From the NCBI GenBank assembly GCA_036250195.1, contig JAVHZZ010000005.1, forward strand, positions 128,278,098-128,342,097: a stretch of 64,000 nt of DNA. Direction: 5' to 3'. Positions 21,853 to 31,324 of this stretch are shown here, piece by piece. The notes below the pieces were generated by a model. That model was not told the DNA's origin and searched no databases. It saw only the letters and a list, made by a program, of their open reading frames with translations. A program made the translations under genes and the position numbers. This DNA comes from Mixophyes australis. Its lineage: Eukaryota > Chordata > Amphibia > Anura > Limnodynastidae. Position 1 is the first letter of the stretch, and each line of letters starts with the position of its first letter.

Positions 21853-22380
21853 AATGGCCTTCACCCACAATGCTCCATTCTGTACAGGTACCACCACTGA
21901 TTGGTCCACAACTGAAGCAATCGCCCATGTCATGTATAAAATTACAGAGGAGCCTGTCCGGAGCCGAGGGACGTAAGAAGTTTACGGATGAGGAGCAGGT
22001 GTCGGTGGGGGTGCAAGAAGTAGAGAAAAAAATTGTAGAAGTACTGAATGGGCATGGAGAAGAAGAAGAAATACAATTAACGGGCATAAAAAGAGCAAAG
22101 GCAATGAGCCCAAAAGAGGTGGCAATGATGATAAAAGTACTGGACCAGTACGACTACGACTGCCAAAAGAGAAAATACCAAGTTAATACCAGAAAGGAAT
22201 TAATAATGTAGAAATTACTAAAACAAATTAAGGAGAAACTTGGAAAGAAAAGAAATACATTTCAAGTACAGAGGCATTGGTCAGACCTAAAAAATAAAGA
22301 ACAATGGAGACTGATGCGAATTCGTAGAAACATTAAAAAAAAAAAAAAAAGTGAGTTTGACTGCTTAAAGGACTTGTAAG
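21853..22380 (+). pseudogene. Harbinger third ORF, Myb/SANT-like
   Basis: The frame 21970-22208 (GRKKFTDEEQ, an acidic linker, MSPKEVAMMIKVLDQYDYDC, TRKELIM) is followed in the same frame, after one TAG, by KLLKQIKEKLGKKRNTFQVQ, RHWSDLKNKEQWRLMRIRRN and a poly-Lys tail. Regularly spaced aromatic residues and HWSDLK suggest a Myb/SANT-like trihelix as found in transposon helper proteins. It is distinct from the MADF gene. Alternatively it is a captured host domain. The start is uncertain: frames from 21853 shift near 21975. Confidence 0.55.
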
Positions 22381-22714
22381 TAAATTTGTAGATAAACGAC
22401 TGACAATAGTATATAGTATATTAAAAATGTTGTATTGTTTCCAGATAGAAGAATGCATGTGCTGCATAGGTACTGAAAATTTTAAAGCTGAAAAAATAGA
22501 TACTGAATTAGAAAAAAAAAAAAAAGATGTATTAAAAGAAGGTATTTGAAGTCACATGTAGAAACTGTAAAATGTTTTGATGAGAAACGTTATAATAACC
22601 AAAATGGCGCCTGTTTTACAGAACATATGGAGGTAAAGGGCACCTTTGCAGAGATGCAGCAAGAGGTACCACAAACATAAAGTTATTGCGAGAAGTGTAG
22701 AAGGTGAGCACATT

Positions 22715-22875
22715 GGGGGCTTGATTTACTAAACTGTGGGTTTGAAAAACTGGAGATGTTGCCTATAGCAACCAATCAGATTCTAGCTGTCATTTTGTAG
22801 AGCGTACTAAATAAATGATAACTAGAATCTTATTGGTTGCTATAGGCAACATCTCCACCTTTTCAAACCCGCATT
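22715..22875. mobile_element. Palindromic MITE (TTTACTAAA family)
   Basis: Arms 22738-22786 and 22822-22870 are inverse copies sharing GGAGATGTTGCCTATAGCAA and CCAATCAGATTCTAG. The outer left part TTGATTTACTAAACT has no counterpart on the right, so the right end is clipped. It lies in the 3' part of the Harbinger element. Confidence 0.85.
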
Positions 22876-22943
22876 AAAAAGTTAAATTTTATAGTAATAA
22901 AAATATGTTGAAACGTTTTATTTTTTTTATTTTTGACATATTA

Positions 22944-23640
22944 TTATTATTAATTTTTATTTATAGGGCGCCACAAAGTATCCGTAGCGCCGTACAAGGA
23001 CAAACAATGGCACAGTACAGGTGAAACAGCACAGTACAAGTAACAGTAAGCACTATAACTCTGGGGGCTCAGGCACAGCATGAAAGAGAGGGAGGGAGGG
23101 GAAAAGTGAGTATAGGCAGGTAACTATGGCCCAAGAGGGTGGGCACGGATGACAGGTTGAGAGTCACTGAAGGGAGCGGAGAGAAGCGAGAGGAGACAGA
23201 GGGCAGAGGGACTGAGAGGAGGTGAGCTGAGTAGCTGGAGAGCGCAGTTAAAAGTGATGGAAACAGAAGGTAGGAGAGCCCTGCTCAAAGGAGCGAACAA
23301 TCTAAAGGGAGGGGGAGACATACAGACACATGGATGAGACGGAGAGACAGGAGAAACGGAGACGGAGTCGAGGAAGGGGGAGAAGGGAAGAAGGGATGAG
23401 AAAGAGAGGTAGCCGACCGGTGGGAGTTTAGGCATGAGACTGGAAGGCTTTAAGGAAAAGGTGGGTTTTTAATGTTCGTTTGAAAGAGGACAGATTAGTG
23501 GAAGTTCTGATGGAGCGGGGGAGCTTGTTCCAATGGAGGGGAGCGGCGCGGGAGAAGTCTTGGATACGTGCGTGAGAGGAGGTAATCAGAGGGGAAGAGA
23601 GGCGACGATCGTTGGACGATCGCAGTGAGCGGGAGGGAGT
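22944..23640 (-). mobile_element. LINE (L2/CR1-type) 3' end
   Basis: On the minus strand the code near 23530-23430 reads SFKRTLKTHLFLKAFQSHA, the last helix of L2/CR1-type reverse transcriptases. It runs into a G/A-rich 3'UTR and ends with a TATTTATAGGGCGCCACAAA box and ATT repeats (22944-22960 on +). Similar tails are at 25200, 38840 and 48037. 5'-truncated. Confidence 0.75.
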
Positions 23641-24400
23641 GTGATGTTTTGTTTTGAAGCATAATTCAACAATAAATCTGTTTGATGTACAATGTGTGGT
23701 TTATTCTGTGTGTTTTACAAATGTATGCATTAACAAGTAAATAAAGGTTTGAATATAAAACATCTCAAATGTACATTTAAAGGGGTTTTACAGAACACAA
23801 AAGCAAGATGCAGAACAATTTACACAGGTGTACTAATATGCAACCAGACATATATAAAATACACATTTATAAGAAACACAAAAACGTGTTATATACAAAA
23901 ATGTAATTATGCAGGCAGACAAATGTAATACACATATTTAACCTTTTTATTATTGTGTATTGAGTGTACAATCAAGTGACACATAGCTATAATTAAGGAG
24001 TCAGACATAAGCAATACACATATAAATAAAACTTTGTTTTTTTTTATAAAACTACACTGACAAAGGTTTATAATTAAACTGGCAGACATATGCTATACGC
24101 ATTAATGCAATAGACAACTGCTAGAAGCACCTAATTACCAAATAAGTGATGAACAGGCTTCACACCACGTGGGACTGGCACAGGCATCAGAAATTAACAT
24201 ACACACACCCCTAAAGGAGCCACAGCTCAAGGAATTATTGGCACTTGCTCGTGGATCGATGGGAAAATTATACACACTACATGATCATTTGGTGGATTGG
24301 TTGGAAAATATTAAACAGTGTGACCAACAAAATGAGCTGACAATCGACAATTTGGCACGACTTTTGACCATCGTGTCTCTATACACATTAACCCGACTTC
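23641..24400. other. Harbinger 3' internal region
   Basis: AT-rich sequence inside the Harbinger element with an AATAAA at about 23671 and several TTTATA motifs. The open frame at 24169-24426 overlaps the right terminal repeat and has no family I know. Confidence 0.5.
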
Positions 24401-24765
24401 CGTCCGAACGGTTGTATGTCGTCTGATTTGCTCGATTATTGGATGAAAACGCTCCAGTGTGTACCTAGCCTTAGGTATATCTCATATTCTTATGAATTGT
24501 GTGCAAAATATCAGGATCTAGAGTTTGTGTCTTGAGAAAGGTGTGATTGCCATATCTCTTGAAATTTTGGGTAGATGGGGGACTTGTTTTCATAGCTTTC
24601 ACAAGAAAGAGCAAAGCTTAAAAGTGAACAATGATGAATGACAACATAAAATGCACACCTGAGTAAAGGATTATGCTGTACAGAGTTACAGTGGTTAGAG
24701 AGTAAAACCAAAATAGTTTTTCATTTTTAAAGCTACATAGCAGCCATTGCAATGGTTATGCTCAC

Positions 24766-24870
24766 CATCATTTATTTATATAGCGCCACTAATTACGCAG
24801 TGCTGTACAGAGAACTCGCTCGCATCAGTCCCTGCCCCATTCGGGCTTACAGTCTAAATTCCTTAACACA

Positions 24871-24901
<31 letters not shown>

Positions 24902-25066
24902 ATTCACACACATTTTGATAGCAGCCAATTAACCTACCTGTATGTTTTTGGAGTGTGGGAAAAAACCGGAGCACCCACAGGAAACCCACACAGATAAAGC
25001 CATGGTAGGGAATTTAATTTATGACCCCAGTGCTGTGAGGCAGAAGTGCTAACCATCGTGCTGCTT
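24766..25066 (-). mobile_element. tRNA-derived SINE, minus strand
   Basis: Read on the minus strand it starts GCAGCACGATGGTTAGCACT, passes CAGCACTGGGGTCATAAAT and the CTCCAAAAACATACAGGTAG body, a (GT)n stretch, and ends CTGTACAGCACTGC...GCGCTATATAAATAAATGATG. It is the same family as 29225-29559 in the opposite orientation. The A box (GATGGTTAGC) is kept and the B box is worn. Confidence 0.85.
24882..24902. repeat. (CA)n microsatellite in SINE
   Basis: CACACA run inside the SINE body. Confidence 0.9.
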
Positions 25067-25199
25067 TCCAGTTTAGGTAAGACAAGTTAGAAAACGCCCC
25101 CAGATGGTATATAAAACGGCAGCTTCTCTACTTGCCCTATGTCTTTTCCTGTCTCTAGCATGGGAGAAGGAATCAGGTGGTTACCAGAGACAAGGTGCG

Positions 25200-25620
25200 G
25201 CACAGGTCAGAGGTAGATCTAAGCGGATGAGAGGGAGAGTGTTTTGAAATGATATTTGAGATATATGAAGGGGTGTTGTTGAGTGTTTTGTAGGTAAAAA
25301 TTAGTTATCTGAATTGGATTCTTGAGGACATATGGACAGGGGCAGTCTGGGCCGAGCCGGTCCCATAGTGGGCTACCTTGGGCTGGATCACTGGGCCACC
25401 TGCATTTTTTTCCCTTTAAAATAGGATGCTGTGTTGAGTCCTGCCCCCCAGACTGAAGTTTGCCAGCACTCCCCTGCATATGGAGCCAGTGTAGTGGTGT
25501 GTCAGATTTGAAACGGTGAGAGAGGAAGTGCAGTCTTGCTGTGGCATTTAAGATGCATTGAAGTATATAAAAAATTACATATTTCATGAAATCAAATGCT
25601 GTCTGAAAAGTGCTACCAAA
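25200..25620 (-). pseudogene. LINE (L2/CR1-type) reverse transcriptase fragment
   Basis: With the MITE at 25337-25476 removed, the minus strand reads HLKCHSKTALP, FKSDTPLHWLHM then SSRIQFR, TYKTLNNTPSYISQIS, that is the H-W-L-P-x-x-x-R-I-x-F-K motif after the reverse transcriptase core of L2/CR1-type elements. It is of the same family as 38840-39166. Frame is broken. Confidence 0.75.
25337..25476. mobile_element. hAT MITE, 140 bp
   Basis: CAGGGGCAGTCTGGGC at the left and CCAGCACTCCCCTG at the right are the ends; CATATGGA is duplicated exactly on both sides (25329-25336, 25477-25484). It splits a LINE fragment. Confidence 0.88.
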
Positions 25621-25912
25621 CTTTGTTTTCATATATTTCTAATATTTTGCTTTCTCCCTGTATTAATTTAATGCAGTGCTGCATTTGAATTATAAACAGA
25701 GATTCATTAGTATCTAGAAATGTACAGTATAATTACATTTATATAGAATGTTCAAAAATATATTCGTTTTGGTAAAATATATTGGTTTTGATAAATTATA
25801 AATGTTTTGGTTTACATTTAAATTGGTTTATTTATTTAAATCGTATGTGTTGTTACTTTACTCTATTCATTTGTGTCTTATTACTATTTGTTAACTATCT
25901 TTTGTCTGTCAG
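25621..25912. other. ptpn3 intron, no feature seen
   Basis: AT-rich intron next to exon d with no recognised repeat. Confidence 0.6.
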
Positions 25913-25957
25913 GCACTTATATTTCTTGCAATTGAAAAATGACGTTTTAGAGGAAAG
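25913..25957 (+). CDS. ptpn3: ptpn3 exon d (FERM F2)
   Basis: This 45-base exon sits after TTTGTCTGTCAG and before GTAAGA. It encodes (R)HLYFLQLKNDVLEE and two bases of the next arginine codon, the HLYFLQL-K-D helix of the acyl-CoA-binding-like F2 lobe. It lies 10.4 kb from exon c, across the Harbinger element. ASN-ASP in place of the usual Met-Asp and EE for EG are tolerable changes; the frame is open. Confidence 0.9.
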
Positions 25958-26649
25958 GTAAGATATGCTCCGTAATGCAACACCTTATTTGAATGTTTTG
26001 TATATTGGCATTCTTCTAACCTTTTTCTAAAGCGTAAACATTGATTTTCCATGCACACTTTCATATAGGAAAGTAGAAACATGTAAACATCACATTATAC
26101 ACTTGGAACTATAGCCAGTGCATTTGTAGTCTCTGGATTCTTTACTGATTTTTAAAGACTACTAGTATAATCTGCTATTTGTTTCACTAGAAAATAATGG
26201 ATGTATTTGAATTTACAGTATGCATTGTTTTCTTTCTTATTTGTATACAGCAATGGAAATGGTAATAAATGTAGGATATAAAATAAAAAGAAAAAATGGT
26301 TTGCATATTTGTGGATGATGCATCACTCATGAACCTCTCCTGAATGGTGGCGTTAGGTTGTTAAATTATGTTTTCTGGAAATAACCTTGTTGTGCACTGA
26401 TTGTGGGCATGTCAATTTAGTTATTTTTTGGTTTATATTATTATAAGGACTTTTCTTTCTGGATGGCTTAAGACCTTGATATTTGTACTATTTTGCACAC
26501 TGTACACAATTAAATATTTTTCAATTAGTGTTTGGTATTGTGGTATCCACCATTTCTTTTTTTTTCCGTGTAGAGGTAATTTTGTTTGCTTTATCAACAG
26601 AGTATCTCCACACTTATAGTAATAGTTAATCTTGTGTATCCTGTTCTAG

Positions 26650-26702
26650 GATAACCTGCCCACTGAATTCAGCTGTTGTTCTTGCATCATATGCTGTACA
26701 AT
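26650..26702 (+). CDS. ptpn3: ptpn3 exon e (FERM F2)
   Basis: This 53-base exon lies between CCTGTTCTAG and GTAAGT. It encodes ITCPLNSAVVLASYAVQ plus the first base of a serine codon that exon f completes 22 kb away. The run is the L-A-S-Y-x-V-Q-x signature of FERM F2. Confidence 0.92.
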
Positions 26703-27080
26703 GTAAGTAATTTTCCATTCAATATTTGACTATAGGTATGATATCTGCTCCTTTGGGTTCTTTTTTTTCCACATTTCTGTAATTAACTGTCATCTGTGTT
26801 TCCCTAAAGTAAAACTTAAAGCTTACTTAAAACTTTTTTCCTAAATATTGTTTTTTGCATATATTCAGACATGCACATTTTTCATCATGCTTACTTTTCA
26901 TAAGACAATACACATTACAGACTAATCATATACATAGAGAAAAACTTAACAGCCCTGCCACACAACAATGTGTGTGTGTGTGTGTTTGCTAAGCAACTAT
27001 TTATGTTTTTACATTTAAAATAATACCCTTATATTTTGTTGTACATGTAAGTAATAAATGGAACATATTAACAACTGGTA
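26703..27080. other. ptpn3 intron, no feature seen
   Basis: AT-rich, a short (GT)n at 26969-26985. Nothing else recognised. Confidence 0.6.
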
Positions 27081-28139
27081 TTTCCTCCTTGGTTTCTATG
27101 GCAGTCATTACAAATAGGTTAATCTCTAATCAGCTGAGAAAAGACAGGAACAAAAGTTCACTCTTCCGAAAGGTATATAGTGCGACACCTCCTTGCCTCA
27201 TTGTCTTTCTCCTGTCTCTTCAAAGCTGAGTAATGTAAGGGTAAGTGTAGTGAAGTTTTTTTTATTTTTTGTATGTATATACCTATGTTCCTGTGCAATT
27301 ATGGAGGGTCCCAGTTCCTGGGTCATGTACTTACACACATAATGTGGAGTGCATCGCTGAGTACAAAGCCTGCAACATGGATCTAGAACCAACCCCCAAA
27401 AGAGCCAAAAGATACCCGTTCTATGTAAGCCCCTAGCTAGGGATGTTTTCTTATGGGATTAGATAGTTTAGTTTGTTTTCTTCTCTCGGTCAGTACTCTT
27501 TCAGAGCATGTAGAAGGGAAGAAGATTAGCAAGACATCCACATTTGTGGAAGATGTGATAAGGGCTTGTCTAATGCTTGTAAAGAGGCTTTATGTCTGAA
27601 CTATATTCCTCATGGTGAAAATTCAGTGCAAACCCCAGAACAATATAAGCTATTGATTTACTAGATGAAGACGTATTTTGTATGAAAACAAGAGCTTCAG
27701 TTATGTCAAGGGGTGAAAACAACCAGGTCTCAGTTGTGTGTAAACTTGGATAGTATACAAGAGCTTTAGACAACACCTTTTGAAGTATATGGAAATCTTG
27801 AAATATCTGATGCCTATCGAAAAGCATCTCCTGGCAACCACTCTTGAAGCTACAATTCTAGAAGAAAGTATCAAGTGATGCCTCACATCAATTATTATTG
27901 GCATTTTTCTGTTTGGTAACACACTGAATACTGTGATTCAGAAAGTCACAGAAGGTAAATTATATAATTTACCACTGGATTGTAGAAGAAAATATTTTGC
28001 TTCTTCTCCTTGACATTTAAAATAGGCCCAAAACTATCATCCTGACAAATAGTTGGCAAGATGGCACATGAGGAAATAGTAGTTGGCAAGATGGCACATG
28101 AGGAAATCTCAAGTAGTACTTGATCAGTGGGATCACAGT

Positions 28140-29224
28140 CCAGAATCTCTGGATCAGACTATAAGATAGAGCTCAAAGGAGTCTCTCGACTGGTGCCAAG
28201 ATCCAGTCTTAAATGCAAAGAGAGTATCTCATTTGGAACCAGAATGGACTTTGTTAATGACAGATTCAAACTCCAAAGGTTGTGATGTTTATCTACACAC
28301 AGAAGTAGTACAAGATACATGGCTGCAAAAAGAGAAAAAACTACATGCAAACATCCTAAGAGCAAGGGTAGAGCTTCCTCAGCTGCAAATATCTCAATAA
28401 CTTTTCAGACAACTGGACAGTAATGGCATTCATAAACCAGCAAGGAGGCACCAAAAGCAAAAACCATGATAAGAGTTATCAACAATCATATCATAGGCAG
28501 GCAAAAATCTCTCTCGGCCCTTCATGTATCCGGCAAGGATAACAAGGTGGCAGATTATCTCAGTCACCATCAAATTCAACAAGGGGAGTGGACATTACAT
28601 GAGGAGGTGTTTCAACAGTTTGTGGAGATGATTTTGGTCCTTCAGATAGATCTCATGGCAACCATTCAAATTACCAAGACAGAATGATTCTAGTCTCATC
28701 ACAGAGAGTGCAGAGTAGAGGGAATATATGCTTTAATGACCTTGCAACTTCAAGCTAGGGTATCTGTTTTCTACTTTTGCTTTTATTGATTGCATAATTA
28801 AGAAGATCATGAGGCAGTAGAGGTAATTGCAGTTCTTCCACTCTGTCATTTCTGCCCATGGTTTGCAGTGGCATGATAGATGTTCCTAGAACAGCCTTGG
28901 CCTCTACCTCTGTAACCAGATCTTCAGCATCAAATCTTTATTGTGCCACCAAATCCAGAGACTTTCTCCCTTGTGGTGTGGAAAATGTCAGAGATCCTTT
29001 AACTTTAGAGGAGCAACTACTCAAAGCGATGGAAGTATTATTACAAGCAAGAAAGAATTACAGAATGCCCAGATTTATCAATATTGTGGCTGCTAACATA
29101 TCTTAGGTGCTGGGTTTTACAGAAGGACTTGAACTTGGTATATTGAAGGTACATTTGTTTGCACTTAGAGTGTTCCTGGATACACAATTGTTGGCAGATA
29201 ATTTGGTGGATTCTTTCAATTGTT
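28140..29224 (+). pseudogene. DIRS RNase H and tyrosine recombinase remnants
   Basis: In shifting frames the + strand reads SLDWCQDPVLN, LEPEWTLLMTDSNSKGCDVY and LHTEVVQDTW, then from 28466 ALHVSGKDNKVADYLSHHQI then QQGEWTLHEEVFQQF and IDLMATI. That order (H/A-x-x-S/P-G-x-x-N-x-x-A-D-x-L-S, then a conserved E-W box) is RNase H of DIRS/Gypsy-type elements. Next come LEQPWPLPL, FSLVVWKMS, LLQARKNY and LDLGLSV-like fragments that suit the DIRS recombinase N-terminus. The SINE at 29225 interrupts it. Many stops. Confidence 0.6.
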
Positions 29225-29559
29225 AGTGGGCAGCATGGTGGCTTAGTGGTTAGCACTTCTGCCTCACAGCACTGGGGTCATGAGTTTGATTCCCAACCAT
29301 GGCCTTATCTGTGTGGAGTTTGTATGTTCTCCCCGTGTTTGCGTGAGTTTCCTCCAGGGTGCTCCGGTTTGCTCCCACACTCCAAAAACATACTAGTAGG
29401 TTAATTAGCTGCTATTAAATTGCCTTTAGTCTCTCTCGGTCTATGTGTGTGTATGTTAGGGGATTTAGATTGTAAGCTCCAATGGGGCAGGGATTGATGT
29501 GAATGAGTTCTCTGTACAGCGCTGCCGAATTAGTGGCGCTATATAAATAGATGATGATG
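29225..29559 (+). mobile_element. tRNA-derived SINE, plus strand
   Basis: AATTGTT flanks both sides (29218-29224 and 29560-29566). The head contains an A box TGGCTTAGTGGTTAGC (29239-29254) and a B box GAGTTTGATTCCC (29282-29294), the split polymerase III promoter of a tRNA-derived SINE. The body holds CTCCCCGTGTTTGCGTGAG, CTCCAAAAACATACTAGTAG and a GT-rich stretch, and the tail ends in GCGCTATATAAATAGATG and ATG repeats. It inserted in the DIRS-like remnant. Confidence 0.9.
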
Positions 29560-29800
29560 AATTGTTGCTTGGATGCATCCCATTCATGAGGGCTGCCATG
29601 GAGTTTGAAAAAAGAAAAAAAGACCAAATTGTTTTCACCAATAATTTCATTTTCTCAAAGTACATGGCAACCCAAATATTCCCTACCATGCACTTTTTGA
29701 CTTCAAATTAACTGATGGGGTACACTGTAAATCTATATGATGTACCCGTGGGGGTACTTCCACTACAAGCTGTGAAACCTGATGTAAAGTATAAACATTA

Positions 29801-30931
29801 ATTTCAATTACACCTAAATTACAAAATGACTTCTCTCCTTGTTTGGTACCTTCCCTTCTTTAAAGGTTTTGAAAAGTCTCCTAACTGGAGTTCAACATCC
29901 CAAACCTGAGTAAACCCGTCATAAAGAGTAAATCAATATACATTATAATATACAATTGACTGTCATAGTATTGGTGCTTGAATATGTTGTGTTCTAAAAG
30001 TCTGTATACAAGAGTTCTTTGCATGGTTCCAACAGTGGTAATCACTCCTGAGGATATATAAGAATCAGCGTTCACTGTTTTAGGCTCGGGACTAATGTGG
30101 GAATGAGCTTCTAAATTGTGGGGGTATCCAGCCTCTAGTGATCTTTGCAAAATGGCAGACAACCTAGTGTGATAATAGATAATCGCTTGAGTGCCTTTAA
30201 GAACTTACAGCCTAATTTAGTTTAAGAAAGTCCAATATATCATATTCTGTAACAGTATAATGTTTAAATCACTCTGATGTCTGTATCCTAGGGGCTCCCA
30301 GGTGTTAACCAGTGTGTTTCTCAGGATAGTACTCAACAACAATAATGTAGAAAATGCTCTGTTCAATCACTTGACTGCTCAAGAAAATAGAAAACATATA
30401 TTTTCTAGACAGCAAGTACAAAACCGTATCATTTTATGTAATGCACTTACTTCATCCAAATTATAGAATATGTGTATATGTAACCCAAAACAAGTAGTTT
30501 TCCTTTGATGCTTCTGTGGTTTTCTTTGGAATACCCCTCCCAAATAGAATTGTGATTAAAAAGGTTTTATGTGAATATGACAATCTGTAATCCTTCAATA
30601 TAAACAAAGGTATTTAGAAGGCAGACTATGCTCTTCATACAAATAACCATAATTTATTTAACTGCAACCAACAATGATATTCTTTGTCCAATGCCTCTGT
30701 GTTTTCAAGTGCCTAAAACAAAGATGAATAACATGTTTAGCACATTTAACCAGTGACCACTTCTTAAAAATAGAATCACACTTACAAATAATCCATGGAA
30801 ATGCAAGCATGAAAGTCACTTTCTTCGGCACAAACAGAAATGTTCAAATTGCAAGTCATGTTCCTCAAAAAGAGGGAAATACAGTGAAAAACAGCCCTAG
30901 TGTATTAGCCTTTAATGTATAAAATGTGCTT
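29801..30931. other. ptpn3 intron, no feature seen
   Basis: AT-rich intron with no recognised coding or repeat signature. Open frame 29881-30162 on the minus strand has no known similarity. Confidence 0.5.
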
Positions 30932-31324
30932 ATTACAATTAGGGATGCTCAAGCTCTGTTTTCTGAAAACGAAGCCCCCCTGAACCTCGCAATACCGAGT
31001 ACCGAGCGGAACCGGCTCGGTACTTTACCGCGTCCTCAGAACTGAAATTGAACCAAAACGTCATTGTTGCATCGTCTGATCTTGCAGATTTTGGATTCTA
31101 TAAGTACCTTACTCCCTAGAGATTCGGTGCCATTTCTCAAACAGACACAGGAGGGGTAGCATAGTTTTGGCAGTCTCCAGTACCATTACTAAGTGCCATT
31201 GCTCACACAGAGACAAAGGTAGCAGTGTTCTTGTCACACTCCAGTCACATTGCTCACACAGAAACAGGGATAGCAGACAGTGTTCCCGTCACTCTCCAGT
31301 CTCAAGTCACATTGTAAACACATT

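Larger units (their letters stand above)
17784..24470 (+). mobile_element. PIF/Harbinger transposon, 6.7 kb, three genes
   Basis: The ends are GGGTAGGTACACACTG (17784) and the inverse of GGCTAGGTACACACTG (24470). Both are flanked by TTA (17781-17783 and 24471-24473), the 3-bp duplication expected for PIF/Harbinger. Inside are a transposase gene on +, a MADF DNA-binding gene on -, and a Myb/SANT-like frame on +. Harbinger elements normally encode a transposase plus a Myb-like helper that carries it to the nucleus and the ends. Later arrivals are a hAT (19850-20786), a MITE (about 22715-22875) and a LINE tail (22944-23640). Without these the element is about 4.9 kb. All genes carry lesions, so it is immobile now. 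Confidence 0.9.
27080..29800 (+). mobile_element. DIRS-like retrotransposon remnant
   Basis: The left part (27080-27240) has TTTCTATGGCAGTCATTAC and CTCATTGTCTTTCTCCTGTC, and the right part after the SINE (29560-29610) has GGATGCATCCCATTCATGAG followed by GGCTGCCATGGAG, whose inverse (CCATGGCAGCC) resembles the left box. Such short inverted ends suit DIRS elements. Coding remnants of RNase H and tyrosine recombinase lie at 28140-29224. Much of gag and reverse transcriptase is missing or unreadable; 28050-28105 holds a tandem duplication of about 36 bp (TTGGCAAGATGGCACATGAG). Confidence 0.55.

Noticed and set aside
29225..29300. Possible tRNA gene from the A and B boxes
   Set aside because: No cloverleaf closes, and the boxes head a repeated 330-bp SINE with a duplicated target.
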